A stretch of 64,000 bases of DNA from Steinernema hermaphroditum (lineage: Eukaryota > Nematoda > Chromadorea > Rhabditida > Steinernematidae). The position numbers and the translations under genes were made by a program. Numbering within the stretch: the first letter of the stretch is position 1; every line of letters starts with the position of its first letter. Below the pieces are notes generated by a model. It did no database searches. It saw nothing but the letters and a program-made list of their open reading frames with translations, and was not told where the DNA came from. Positions 11,639 through 24,104 of the stretch are shown in pieces. The stretch is from positions 1,390,012-1,454,011 of the forward strand of contig CM059623.1 of the NCBI GenBank assembly GCA_030435675.1. The letters are read 5' to 3'.

Positions 11639-11874
11639 AGGTGTTCTTCTCTACTTCTTTTACCAAAAATACGCATAATACCCATTTGAAAAAGATGCAC
11701 CGAATTGTAGCGTTTTGTTATTCTGCAGAACGTGGCTATCTCTAAGAACTTATGCACAGTACCGACGTGAAGATTTGACGGATAAAAAAATCAGAACAGG
11801 TTAGCGCTTTGGTATTTTGGTCAGATTAATGATCAACAAAGAAATAATAATGTTAAGCAGCACTATTGACAAAA

Positions 11875-12369
11875 ACAAAAGCATATCGCTGCATCCCTAA
11901 AGTGTTCCTTAAAGGCTCCAAAAATTCTTTACAGTATTATGCAGATTTATTGAAACATGGTTGTCAAGATATAATACAACAAGATTACGGATGAACCCCA
12001 TTGGAAACTAGAACCGAAAGGTCCGGGGTTCGAGCCCACCTGCAGGCCAATCTTCTTTTCACGAACTTTTCTTATATATGTTTAAATTTTGCCTATTTAG
12101 AATCATACAGTGAAACATATCTCTAAATGTTTTATTAAGAAAACACGCAAAGAAAAAAAGTTTTGCTCTCGGGCGGATCCGAACCCCTGACCTTTTGACT
12201 CTCGTTTGTTCGGGTTTCGATCTGGGTGCATCCCAATCAGCAACATCTTGTCATACGTTTCCATTTAATTCATACAGTATCAGTGCCTAGAAAAGTGTAA
12301 CCTTTTATATTTGGTCATCTCCTGGAGGTGCGCCTACTGTGGCCAGGTGTACCGTACTACGTTCAGCTT
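11875..12369. repeat. 500-bp direct duplication, copy 1
   Basis: A near-identical second copy lies at 12526-13030. Shared landmarks are AGCATATCGCTGCATC at the left edge, a B-box-like GGGGTTCGAGCCC, an oppositely oriented GGGTTCGGATCC (on the minus strand) and CCTGGAGGTGCGCC near the right edge. The two opposed B-box-like sequences suggest origin from tRNA-related sequence. No ends typical of a transposon were found. Confidence 0.75.
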
Positions 12370-12525
12370 CGATCGATACCACATATTGGCAAAAATGCCT
12401 TATATTAGCAATTTTACGGCTGATGATATTGATCGGCGCCATAGAGGAAGTTTGATGTCAAAAATTGTATCGCGCGCATTACGAATTCCATGGGTATTCA
12501 AGGCATAACACAAGCTTATCGCAGA

Positions 12526-13030
12526 ACAAAAGCATATCGCTGCATCTCTAAAGTGTTCCTTAAAGGCTCCAAAAATTCTTTACAGTATTATGCAGACTTA
12601 TTGAAACATGGTTGTCATGATATAATGCAACAAGATTACGGATGAACCCTTTTGGAAGCCGGAACAAACTAGAACCGAAAGGTCCGGGGTTCGAGCCCAC
12701 CTGCAGGCCAATCTTTTTTTCACGCACTTTTCTTTTATATGTTTAAATTTTGCTTATTTAGAAACATACAATGAAACATATCCCTAAATGTTTTGTTAAG
12801 AAAACACGCAAAGAAAAAAAGTTTTGCCCTCGGGCGGATCCGAACCCCTGACCTTTTGACTCTCGTTTGTTCGGGTTTCGATCTGGGTGCATCCCAATCA
12901 GCAACATCTTGTCATACGTTTCCACTTAATTCATACAGTATCAGTGCCTAGAAAAGTGTAACCTTTTATATTTGATCATCTCCTGGAGGTGCGCCTACTG
13001 TGGCCAGGTGTACTGTACTACGTTCAGCTT
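12526..13030. repeat. 500-bp direct duplication, copy 2
   Basis: The copy of 11875-12369 with a few substitutions and a small insertion (GCCGGAACAAACTAGAAC, near 12659). The copies are separated by about 157 bp of unrelated sequence. High identity implies a recent event. Confidence 0.75.
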
Positions 13031-13044
13031 ACTGGAAGCGAACC

Positions 13045-13160
13045 AACCGGCATTTTGCACCCTGAGATCAGGCGAGCATTTTCTATCCAGATTTGCCCTA
13101 AATGCCGCTCTCAATCCTTTCCAAGGGTAGACATCAAATCCCATTGGTTGCAAAGGTCCA
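13045..13160. repeat. Direct repeat copy A (pair with 13462-13572)
   Basis: Shares the order CATCCTGAGRTCAGGCGA, TTGCCCTRAAYGC, TCAATCC and TTGGTTGCAAAG-like blocks with 13462-13572. It starts just after the 500-bp duplication. Confidence 0.5.
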
Positions 13161-13461
13161 GCGCTTTTCAGAAAGCGTCGTTTTGGAAAGCGTTCTCTGT
13201 TACTACTAACAAAAATGTCTTCTTCTTCACCACCTTCTATCCATAGGGAAATATGAACGTTATATCGAGCACGAACAACTATGGTTTTCTGGAGTTTATA
13301 CGACAAAAATCGAGATCAAACGAATTCCATGCTTAATCTAATCACAACACAAACGTACCGCAGATAAACATCCACACTGGTATTTCAAAACACAAAACAA
13401 CCCGATTGTTGTGATAAATCTAGAAAGCACAAAAATACAAAGATAAATAAGTGAGGACAAC

Positions 13462-13572
13462 CGGTACTGTGCATCCTGAGGTCAGGCGATCATTTTGAAC
13501 CGAAACTTGCCCTGAACGCTGTCCTCAATCCGTCACAAGAGCATACATCAAATACCGCTGGTTGCAAAGTAT
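13462..13572. repeat. Direct repeat copy B (pair with 13045-13160)
   Basis: The diverged partner of 13045-13160 with the same block order. Confidence 0.5.
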
Positions 13573-13884
13573 TGGACATTGGATTGGACAAAAGCATATC
13601 GTTTTGAAAAAATTCGCGGTTAAAATGCTCGTCCAACCTCTGGTAACATAAAGTCGACTGTCCTACATGACCTAACAGAGATTGCCCAGAGATTGAAGAC
13701 TTTTAAATCCCGTTTAAGTGACCTTACCGATTTCGAATCTGACTTTTACTATTCGATTTTCATCTTGCTGCGCGCCGACCATACAAACGAAAGGAGCTTC
13801 AGCGAACCTCGGAATACATAAGGGTATAAACGACCTACGAACAAAAATGTCTTGTTTTTTCAAGCATGGTCTTTCTAAGTAATG

Positions 13885-13950
13885 AGCGGTCTGGCTGAGT
13901 TGGCAGTCGTGTTTCAAATCCATTCCGCAAGCCTAGACTCAAGGCCCCGC
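13885..13950 (+). repeat. tRNA-like relic
   Basis: GCGGTCTGGCTGAGTTGG contains a near-consensus tRNA A box (TGGCTGAGTTGG), with GTTTCAAATCC in B-box-like position 20 bases on. The spacing is too short for a functional tRNA and no acceptor stem pairs, so it is a decayed tRNA or SINE head. Confidence 0.3.
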
Positions 13951-14039
13951 CAGCGTAGACTCAAAAATATGATCTCAAGAGAACGGTTGCAAGAACCAGC
14001 CATAGCCTAAAGATATCTACCCGAATGTCAGAGTTCATC

Positions 14040-14420
14040 ATGTCGCAAAAAAACAGCCATAACGCGAGCATTCCCAGAAACCGACATCCTCTTCGACGTC
14101 GCCAAAATCAATCCACCGTCTTCTCGGCTCCATCAATCAAGCATAAAAGGGCGCCGTGACGGCGATAGTCCGCGTGCGCAATTTTCACCCGGTGGAGTCG
14201 AATATGCCGTCCATTATATGCGCAGTTTTTTTTGCCCTAAGCACTATAGGCGCAGGAAGGCGTAGGGAAGAGTATTGGCGACGGCGTCAGAAGGCAGCAA
14301 CAGGCAAAACTTATTAGAGGAAGCCATTTAGGCAGGGCACATAGGGACGCCGGCCGCACGTCATAGGGCCCATTTTGCGGCGCCGCGCCGAGCCCTCGGA
14401 GGGGTGGACAGAACAGAGTT
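14040..14420. promoter_or_regulatory. GC-rich island 5 with TATA-like box
   Basis: A GC-rich stretch containing GCATAAAAGGGCGCC near 14140, which resembles a core-promoter TATA box followed by GC-rich sequence on the plus strand. No exon was supported downstream. Confidence 0.35.
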
Positions 14421-14429
14421 GTAATGAGC

Positions 14430-17400
14430 GAGGGCAAAAAGGAAGACTCCCGTGGGACGCGCGCGACATGAGAAATTTAGCTTTTGGACTCGGGTAGGCC
14501 GGGTCGCAGATCGAGTTTTTAAGAAGAGGCCCTGTTGACTAACGTCGAAACTTTGGAAGGCATTCGAAAAAGATGTACTCAGAGGGAAGTCGGCAAAAGT
14601 AACCGTGCTGACAAAATGTGGGTTGAAATGCGCAAAAAAGGAAACATTGATCGAAAAAACAAAGCGTATTTATCAAGGCCTTGCTTGTCCAGATGTCTGT
14701 TGGATAACTTGTGCGGGGAACCGTCGCTGACCGTCGCTCCTCATCCACTTTGATCAATAAACTTGTAAACCTCCTATTATCCAAGTCTCGACAATACCTT
14801 GCTAAGGTCTGGTAATTCAAAAATGTAACATACCGGTATATTGATGTATTGATGGCTGCTACACGTCATGTCCAAAAATGTTCTTAAGCTTTAAAACAAG
14901 CAGTAAAATAATCCAAAATACAGTCGGGATATAAAAGTGACGAAGTCGTCGAACACTGTATTCAAAAATCAAAACATTCCCGATCGAAGTTAGTTGAAAA
15001 TTCATCCTCAACAAGGGCTACAGTTCGAGTGGCTCATAATCCCACATTCAGTGTCCGTTCCATGCTCCAAAACAATAGCTCTCAATGCAGATCGAGAACA
15101 GGATGCAAAAATCTCCCTGCTGCCTTGAAACGGCGCAAATCGTTTACTTACAGCTCATCCAAAAATTTACGAAGAAGTTAGGAACACAACGGTGGAGACA
15201 ACGAGCAAGAGAAGAAGACCGACAACAATGGCTTCATATGGGATGTGGCTCGATGTAATGTTGATGATTCCACAAATAAATCGTAAATCGTAAATCGGAA
15301 AATCATCCAAAAATACTTAAGCATACTCACAGTATATGGTGTAAAATATAAAATACTATAAAGACAGTATAAAATACTGAAAAGTGGGGACGAGCGTGTT
15401 TTCCTCAAAAATGATTAACGTTTACTTGACATGCTAGCACTGTGGAATGCTTCACCGGATTGGATTCAATCAGCAAAGTTACGTAAAGGACAGCATGTAT
15501 GAAATTTAGTGCCTTTGTGGTCCCGCCAAAACACAGGTCCGTACCCCTCTAGCCCAAATTCTTCAGGAACTCGATTTTGAACTCTTAGAGAACTCGTTAA
15601 TTACGTCGTGAATGCGAGAAAAGGTTAATGAATAATGAGGAGTTCTGCTTTTCGAATTCATAAAGAAGAACCGATGGAGGAGCAAAAATTTTCGCCTTCT
15701 ACTTTCTACTTCGAACTACGGCTGCAGGCCTTCTGGGACCGTGAGAAAAACAGCGACGGTCATGCACGACCCAACCGATCGCTGAGGACCAAATGAACGA
15801 CTTGAAAAACTCAAAGATTGAACAGAGAAAGTTCCGCGAGGACAACCTCTTCCAGTCACTGAACGACATTGGCTCGCGTAACAATATGAAACAACCTCTC
15901 GCACGTTTGCTACAAATTCATTCCTACACCACTGCCACGTAGAACATAGGGGGCTCCACACACTTTCTGCACACTGCTAACGTCACAGCGCTTTAATTAC
16001 TCTCCGAAATTAGAGCAAAAACTGCTAAATGACGACTTCGCGTTGGGTCCACAGTTATTTCTGGTTTAATCGCTGTGGGATTCCACAGTGGCGCAAAGAA
16101 GTTTTGCAAAGGAAGACAGCATATTGGTCCAAAACGACCCCCTGAAGCGGTTCCCCCCCAAAAATTCACTATCCGCTGCTTGTTTTAAACCCGTAGCTCA
16201 CGCAATGTTTCACAAAGACAATGGAAAACAAACTTTCAGTGCATGCTCTTAGTCTTAGCGTATTTGAAAACAGAACGCTCGTGTTGGAATACAGAATATC
16301 CGATCACAGTCAACTTGTCATGATAAAACAGATCAATGTGATCGGCCATTCGATCACCAACGTGATCAAACACCAATGGCCTTCAAACACTGTTCCGTCA
16401 GCACTGCTCTCCTGTTCAGTTTTGAAATGGTATGTTTGGTCTTCACCGATTTGACCAAATCATTGTAGTGGGCAGACCTGGACAGACTTGGACACACCCA
16501 AATAAAAGCGCTCTAAACAGACCAATAATTATTCACCGATTTCGAAAAACAAAAATTAATCATTAAGTTCGAATTCCGTCCTACACCTTCAGCTGTGCTT
16601 GTCCATGAGAACATACTGCATGTGCCCCGAATCGCACTTAGAACATGACCGCTTGTTGGTCGTGTGAACATGTCAGCGTAGATTACATTTAAGAAGCACT
16701 TTCAACCGAAAATTCCCAAATCAAATAAGGCCGGAGATATGATGAACCCTTCCAAAAGGAGCATAACATGAGCATGCCTGTCGAGTTTCTTTATTGCGCA
16801 GACTAGATCCAGGAACTTCTGGAGCAAACAGCGATCAAAAATGGACAATGAATGCAATGAGCGAACAGTCAAAAAAAGAACGCTGAGTGATATGGATTGA
16901 TTCCGAAATTCACGTTTTCGTAAGCCAATGGTGCCTTAAGCAAGGTGCTCCACGTAGTAATAAAATTTCATAAAACTTGCGATACGAAATGATGTATGAG
17001 CATTGAAAAGTGAAAAAGCATTCATCGCACGGGGGTTCGAACCTGACTCTGGAAAATAGCAGACAGGACAGGCCATTCAGATAACACGGTATCGAGTTTA
17101 CCAACGAATTCCAGGCCTCACTAACCGATAGTCACAATTTTTGTCAATTTCGAGCGTTGTTTTAGGTGCTTCAACTTCATCAAGGTTAGGAGAGCTTATG
17201 TGCGCGTGACTATCAAGGTGAACCTCTGTCTGTTCCAGCCAGAACGGTGTGTGGCATTCCCAAAAATAATGAATTGTGATATCCGTTTTGGAGCAAGGAC
17301 AGCCAAGAGCGAGCACTCAGTCATCTAATTCAGCGAACCTTAAAAGAAGAGCGAGTGTCTGACCGAACCGACCGCCAGCGACACCAATGATCCGTTTCGA

Positions 17401-19560
17401 TAATCAAAAATATTTCACAAGGGCAACAAATATTTGTGGATGATCAAAGAGAACTAGTGGTTTAGAATTGTGAAGGTGTTCTTAAAGGAGTGCGTAATCT
17501 TTTGATGACGGACATACATGGAGGGGTCACGTATAACAACTGAACATCCACATAATCAAATAATTTTTAGAAATTTGTAGAACCATTTGTGCGCAAAAAT
17601 GCAATCAGTCCTACGGTTCAATACGAAATATGCGAGACCTTTCATCACATGTAAACAGACACTTATGCGCATAAGTAATCCGTGTCATTTCACGAAAACG
17701 TCTTTGAAGAAGTCGCAACATCGGATTATCCTTGATGCGACTTATTGGCTTAGCTGGTCACAAAAACTCACATGCTTTGGGACACGCAACTCAGCTATTG
17801 GCACGTACATCGCAAAAAAGTGAAGTGTGACAGGGAGATCAAGCAAAAAGCCCCAAACATTCATATCCAACATGAAGAAAGCATGGAATAATGTGATCGT
17901 AATGGCGGATTTCAAAAATCGCTGTTGAATTACTTGATCATTGCGCCAACAAGGACGGACAAGAACGACCGCTCACTCAAGTCATTTCTGAGCAAGCGAA
18001 TAGTCGATCGGACCTATCGAGCGATTGAGTTAGCGACTAAATACCGATCCTATTTGGTTTGTTCTGCAAATCTTTATCCGTTTGGGAATGTTCATCACTG
18101 GAGCAAAAATTGTGGTAGAGTGAGACGTCTACTTCGACTCCCAGACGTCTACAGTCTGTGTTGTGTATATACATAAATACTCTCATTTCTGTGCTACCCT
18201 CATGTTTGACCCAGTGCGGTCCAATAAACATTACTCCCCATTGTTGTCCACTTCACAACAAAAACGATTTACAATAAATCAAAAACATAACTAAATACTT
18301 TCTTCGGCACAAAGTAGAGTAAAGTATCTTTGAATATCTTTCTTCCCAAGTACCTACCCACAAAAGTAAAAAGTATTTAGTGCTGAGTAACACAACTTCA
18401 AAACGTCAAAAATTCTTATTACTGAGTAGGTACCATCGGCTTCTACGGAACGTGTCTCATTTACTTAACCAACATGGTTTTGAACACGTCATACATGACA
18501 AAGAGATGAAGTAAATTGGCAATTACAAAGACCAAAAATTCTACGTTAACAGACCGTATGAAAATGTAATTGCCGAAAGCTCTGTCATAGCGATAATGTT
18601 TAACCTATCCCAAAAATGGCTAAAGAACTTCTACTTCACTCGGCATTAGCTGGACCTGTCGTGAAGCTCTTTTTTTCGATCAAGCACTCAAAAATTCCAA
18701 TTTCCGTATAGAGTATAACCAGGTGTATATGTTTGAATGTCTCGCTGTCCGAGTTCCCACAAAATGAGTCCCAGAAATGAGTCTCTACATCGCAAAACTG
18801 AGTAAAACTGAGATTTTCAACCTTGACACTTAAAATGGACACCAACAATGAATCAGTGATCAGATATGGTGGTTTTTGATCCACTTCTCCATCTGCCGAA
18901 CAATCTGCGTTCCAAAAATGTAGTGTTCGATGAAGTTTGAGCAGGGTTCACGCAAGTATTGCGTTCTCAAACTACATATTTTCCTTACAACGGGTGTTGC
19001 ATTCCAAAGACGTAATTCGAAATGTACGACCGCAATTCATTGCCAATTTCCGCATTGACGCAACGCGACAAACATCACTTAAGATCAACCTAGAAATAGA
19101 AAGGTTCCACAAGCAATTTGTCAAAAATTTTCTTTCATTCGAGTCCTTTGCAAAGTGCACCTACATACATGACTCTATCTTGGCCATAGGCTGGGTAGAA
19201 CTGAAACAAAGAACACAAAAAAACAGGTGTACATACAAAATGAAAAATATAGCTTATTGTTTTCGTCACTACAGCAGTTACCAATAGCAATGCGGATTTA
19301 GCTAGTCAAAGCTCAAATGTGAACCAAGATATAAACATAGCTCTGTATGCTGATGTTAAAGAGAACAGGCCATCAAAAATATCCTCAACGGCCGCTTATG
19401 TTTGTAATATTTGAATGCACGAACAAGAAAGATATCGGGCAGTACGTTTCTCAAAGAACTTGCTCGCAAAAATGACCTTTCCCCGAAACCTCCTTCCAAT
19501 GCCCTTTAATTTCCATAAAACATTCCACGAACACTAGTTCGCAACACGACTTCCGTGCAT
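14430..19560. other. Long stretch without supported gene
   Basis: About 5 kb dominated by regularly occurring CAAAAAT copies. Fragments of the GAACGACCGCTC repeat family occur near 15755, 17340 and 17950. A tRNA-like GGGGGTTCGAACC (17034-17046) is present. A 93-codon plus-strand frame (18950-19226) ends at AACAG|GTGTAC, but the support is too weak for a gene call. Confidence 0.4.
17945..18025. repeat. GAACGACCGCTC repeat family member
   Basis: Contains AAGAACGACCGCTCACTCAA, also seen near 48965, and a TCGATCGG block. Related fragments occur near 6497, 15755, 17340, 40650, 45660, 48965 and 59415. Members share GACCGCTC and GCGATCGGTCG-type blocks in variable spacing. Confidence 0.4.
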
Positions 19561-20110
19561 GGCGAACGCGGACACCCGCTCGTCAAATTAATAATTCCGA
19601 AACCAGAAGAATTCTCATACGGACATGTTTTCCACGGCCCGAAGCAGCACTCCTTCGTCTTCGTTTCGATCTTCTGAGAGTGTATGAGAAGGAACGCCTC
19701 GGGCTAAGAGGCCATCGTAGCTGCCGAAGCAACGAAAAGTTGATTTGTCCGCGCGAACGGCCAACTAAGAAGCGAACGCAAAAAGGCAACAACGTTGATT
19801 ATTTGTTTTGGCGTCGTTGAGGGGAACGCCGCCGGCGGCGCCGGCCAACGAAGAGGAGCGGATTCGGCGACGACGCGGCGCCACGCGAAACGTGATCCGT
19901 CGCGACGAAGAGGCACGGAAGTGAAATTAATGAAGTGTCGCGCCGGAGGCTGCCGTGTCGACGCCGCCGCCGCGGGGATGTTTGGCCGACGCCGGTGACG
20001 GCGGAAGGCCGGAGACCAGAAGGAGCTGAAGAGGATGGCGCCGGGGGATGCGATCGATGTTGCTGCACTAAGGGATTTTTTGGATACGGATGATGACGGG
20101 ATGTCGGAGA
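19560..20110. promoter_or_regulatory. GC-rich island 6
   Basis: One of the most GC-rich parts of the window, with CGCCGGCGGCGCCGG-type runs around 19830 and several CGTCG-rich stretches. Frames are open on both strands but without good splice sites, so no exon is called. Confidence 0.35.
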
Positions 20111-20756
20111 GCGGATGTTGCGAAGTTTGGATGGAGGCCGGGATGACGAAGAGCCGGAAGTTTTTTCTGCAGGATGTTGGAAGATGTAGGATGAAATGGG
20201 TTTAGCCGGAACGAGGATGTACTACTTTATGGCCGGGGAACATTCCAGGCACATTCGAGGATGTTACGATACGAATAGCGAGCCATTCCAGAGCTTTTCT
20301 TGAACCAGGAATGCGACATGGTCGGATACCATTTGGGTTATCAGTGGCAATCCCAGTGAGTTTGGCTGTAACTCTTTGGAAAATAAATGAGAATCGCATG
20401 TTGGCCTTTTGAAGGAGCCATCTATTCATAAGAGCGTTCTGTGACCTAACTTATGCGATCTTCACAATATCTTAAACAGACCTAGATGAATTCATTCCTC
20501 GATGGTAAATTAAATTTGTCTTTTGAAGGATTCAGTAAAAAAGCATTTTGTGACCAAAGTTAGACGACCGATCTCTCCAGAAACTTAGAGTGACCTACAT
20601 GGATTCATTCCTAAATGGATGACATTGCAATTACTTAAATATGAACAGTTACCGTTATCGATAACCCCACGCACACACTGGTCTATTTTGGGTTGAATGA
20701 GGTTAGCGGATGAGGTTTTCTTGAAAAGTGGACATAGATGCGCCCGGCAATATCAC

Positions 20757-21665
20757 AAAAATACTTCTAACTTTCCTGTACAAGCTACATTCCAAACTTC
20801 ATAATAAGGTTATTGCATAATTTTCCAAAAATTAGACCCAGAAAAGGTAAGTTATCTAGCAAGATGTAAGCTATACGGCCCCGATACGATAAATGCCCAG
20901 ATTCGTAGCAGTAGAATGGACCATAAAAGAGCAAGTTTCGGTTCAAGGACCAAAAATATCCCAAATTTGTAAGACGGATTTGACATGTGAGTGTTCTATG
21001 GTTTCTCGAATGATGTTCTAATGGAGCCAATTTCCCATAGAAAAGTTAACACAACAAAAAAAGCCACCCCCCCTCAAAAATACTTCAAACTGTATAAGCT
21101 TCATTCAAACCTCATGTTCAAGTGCTTGAAGCTGATACATTAAGGTGACGCCTTAAGAGGGCAAAAATACTTCAAATTTTTCTGTGCAAACTGCGTTCCA
21201 AACATCATGCTCAAGTGCTTTTGCTGCTTTTGCATAAGTTCTCAAAAATTACATCCACTAATATAAATGGGACCCTATGCTTAGCAAGGTGAAAAGTAAG
21301 GCATTGCGGCCCTGATATGATAAATGCCCGGATTCGTCACAACAAAGTGCACTATAAAAGAGCGAGTTTCAGTGTACGATCAACGGATAGTAATGATAAA
21401 AAATATCACAAATAGGTAAGACGGATTTGACATGTGAGTTTTCTATGCCTTGGTGAATGATGTTTGGACAAACTTCACTCCTGAACAGTGAACGCACGTG
21501 AACATACAATGAATCTTCAAAGCGGTGGCGTATTAAGGTGGTCCCTTAAGAGGACAAAAATACTTCAAACTTTTCTGTACAAATTGCGTTCCAAACATTA
21601 TGCTGCTTTTGCATAAGTTCTCAAAAATTACATCCAGTAATATAAAAAGGACCGTATGCTTAACC
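20757..21665. repeat. Diverged three-copy tandem array
   Basis: Units start near 20757, 21158 and 21552. Each begins with CAAAAATACTTCWAAC, followed by a TTCCAAACWTCAT-like block, a TTGCATAA block and CAAAAATTA. The first two units also share GATAAATGCCCRGATTCGT and AAGACGGATTTGACATGTGA. Flanking bases have diverged while most CAAAAAT heptamers persist, although one (near 20950) is changed in the second copy. Confidence 0.6.
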
Positions 21666-22087
21666 AAACCTTAACCAGCGGATAAAACTCAATGTCACAG
21701 GCGATTTCCATGCATACAAGATTAGCTTTACGCTATGTTAACTAGCGAATATGATACGAAACGCCAGGTGTGCACGGAAAGGTTCGGCCACAACATACTT
21801 CACTATTGTTGTGTTTAAAAACATGAATTCTCTGCTATACTTTTGTGTGTTTAGAGGGCCCTAAATCAGGCAATCGAGAGCACTATCACTCCACCACTGT
21901 GTCGTTGACCACTGCGGTTACACTAGTATATACTGCGATGGAAAAGTCTCAAAAATAAAGTACGTGATCCATGTTCCGGTTGTTTTTTCTCGTATTTACT
22001 CATATGCAGAAATCCAGTGAATCACCAAGTAATGGGCCAACATATGTACTTGAAGCTTAGGACAAACGAAGGTACATAGCGATGCAA

Positions 22088-22150
22088 AAATCCACATAGG
22101 GGTTCGAACCTAACCTCACAAAAACCGAGAGCGCTACCACTCGACCATAG
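22088..22150 (-). repeat. tRNA-like relic
   Basis: Read on the minus strand: ATGGTCGAGTGGTAGCGCTC (an A-box-like D-arm) and, about 25 bases on, AGGTTCGAACCCC, a perfect B-box core. The acceptor stem does not pair convincingly, so this is more likely a tRNA pseudogene or SINE head than a working tRNA. A D-arm-like relative without a B box lies near 21870-21900. Confidence 0.4.
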
Positions 22151-22415
22151 AGAAACTTTGGTCACCAATGCGTTACCGGATTTTGTGCAAAAATTCAATC
22201 AAATAGCACATAATGGAGCAGCTACACGTAGTTAGGCTGAAGCTTAGGACAGGATAGCAAATATGAGAAGAAGTAGAACATGATCAGAGATCGATTAGCA
22301 ACGAGCTTTAATGAATGGGGTGGCGCGATGCTGTACTGGCTCTTAAGTAAACTCCACGATACGATAACGTGGCTCTACGATAAGAAGCAACTTCGTCATC
22401 CTAAAATTCTAATTA

Positions 22416-22500
22416 AAACTGAATTCTCTATGCGAGCCAGCACCGGTGCAGGGTCCTAAACTGAATTCTCTATGCGAGCCAGCACCGCGCAGGGTCCTAA
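22416..22500. repeat. 42-bp tandem duplication
   Basis: Two adjacent units share ACTGAATTCTCTATGCGAGC and end in CAGGGTCCTAAA. They differ by a 2-bp change (CGGTGC against CGCGC), indicating a recent local duplication. Confidence 0.8.
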
Positions 22501-23344
22501 ATCAGCCACTAAATGATCACATAAGCTTCCAAAAATTAAAGTAAAATGCATTGTTCAATGCTCCGGTGCCCATGCATTCTGCGCAAAAATAGATCAAATA
22601 GCAAGAAATGGACCAGTTATAAGCACACTTAGGCTAAGGACAACGTAACAAACATGATAGTAAACAGAACAGGATAGGAGCTCTACGATCAGAAGAAGCT
22701 TGGTCGTCCCCATTCAAATATGGTTTGGAACCAATGGCTACGATAAGACACTTAAGTAAAAATAGATCGACGAACAGGAAGCGTTTTTACGCGTCGCAAT
22801 GGATGAAATGAGATCTCGCTCGATGTACAATTTTTATGACTGCAGAACACTTGTCTTGCAAGGTACACTTTGCTAAGGTGTAGTGTAACATTGTCCACAG
22901 ATTGGAAAAAATGGTGTTCGTGCAAAAATAGTTCACGTGAACAGAGAATTAGCCCCAGCACAGAGTAGGCCACCTTGCTGGACAGCGCTGAACGGAAAAT
23001 GAATTCTCAGCTTATAAAACCTTGCCGCAATCGGGTCTTGAAGGAGAAGGCGTTTAGGGACACTCATGCGACTTCTTAAAAGTCGTTCTTAGGAAAGTTT
23101 GCGCTTAAATTATAAAGTATAGCATCCATTTAAGCCTAAGCCACCGAATTGTTTGGAGGCCTGAATCGCAGCCAAAAAAAGTCTTTTCGAAATGAATGCG
23201 TGATGCCTTTCACTCTTTCCTATACTAGAAAAGCCACCAAAATGGAGTAAACTCAACCGGGGTCATCTTTACACAGCGATTCTCATTGGACTAAGAGAGA
23301 CTGTTGATCTGGGCAAGATGAAGAAGACTCGTAGCGGTCGGAAG

Positions 23345-23525
23345 ATAAATCCCCTATATATAAATGGAGAACCGACGGGTCCGTTGGTCTGTTTGTGTAT
23401 GTGTGTGTTTTTCCGTGAGCACGGGGAAAACACCCACACAAAATAAGGACCCCGAGGGGAACCGAACCCGGCACCGCCCGCTTACAAACGAAGCACGTTC
23501 GCAATGAGCCACACAAGCAGTTGAG
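23345..23525 (-). repeat. tRNA-derived SINE, most complete copy
   Basis: On the minus strand: A-box-like TGTGGCTCATTGCGAACGTG, then GGGTTCGGTTCCCC (B box), then a body with TTATTTTGTGTGGGTG and a TTCCCCGTGCTCACGG segment, then a CACACACATACAC-like tail, ending near CCATTTATATATAGGGG. The head has tRNA order and spacing, and the tail is shared with fragments near 34350 and 51800. At least nine further copies or fragments occur in the window, all in the same orientation. Confidence 0.65.
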
Positions 23526-23669
23526 TTGGAAGCGCTATACTTCCATCATATCTCTGGGTACGCAAGGCTTTGCGTTTCTTTACAGTTTTTGTGCCGTTTT
23601 TAGCGTATTTCTTAGCTTTGCAGTTTTTTGGACAACTTCAGTCATTTGCATCATCAGAGCACCAATCTT

Positions 23670-23820
23670 GCCGCCCGCAGGGCTATGGTGTCTTGCCACC
23701 CGCAGGGCTACAGTTTTTGGCCCCAAATTCAGCCCTTTGCATGAGCACCTAATTGGCTCTTAGTACCTGGAGGGCGTGAATTCGCGCGCAGCCGGGTTTA
23801 TATACAAGTAAATCAGAACA
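23670..23820. repeat. Dispersed repeat (pair with 28030-28130)
   Basis: Shares CTTGCCGCYCGCAGGGCTAT, TTAGTACYTGGAGGG-like and GTGAATTCGCG with 28030-28130. Here the CCCGCAGGGCTA block is itself duplicated in tandem (23676 and 23698). Confidence 0.5.
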
Positions 23821-23936
23821 AACGCGCTTCTGTTGATCAAAATAGCAAGCGACAAACAGCACAGACAATCAAATCAATGGCAAATTGTCATACGACTAAT
23901 GTGATTCCCATCTAATCTGCATATTTTCTGCGTCAG

Positions 23937-24104
23937 TGAAGAATTTTGCTGACAACATTACTAAGCATGGTGGAAAACGAACGAATACAAAAATAGAAGG
24001 CACCCTAAGAGCACTGTGTCATAACAACGTTTCGATCGACACGAGATTTGTGACAAAAACTGTAGTTACTTACGTAAATCGCTTCAAAGTATCGACGGAA
24101 AAAG
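23937..24104 (+). CDS. Candidate internal exon with good splice sites
   Basis: A 168-nt plus-strand exon model: pyrimidine-rich ATATTTTCTGCGTCAG directly upstream and AAAAAG|GTAAGA at the end. It enters in phase 1 and leaves one base over. The 55 codons have a charged, normal composition, including NITKHGGKRTNTKIEG and VVTYVNRFKVSTEKG. No family was recognised. The opposite strand is open as well (24005-24370), but without comparable splice sites. A CAAAAAT copy lies inside the exon. Confidence 0.35.

Noticed and set aside
18937..19287. 116-codon plus-strand open frame
   Set aside because: Length is within chance expectation, acceptor and donor are weak, and the reverse strand is open too.
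22088..22150. A functional tRNA gene on the minus strand
   Set aside because: A and B boxes are present, but acceptor and T stems do not pair properly; kept as a relic.
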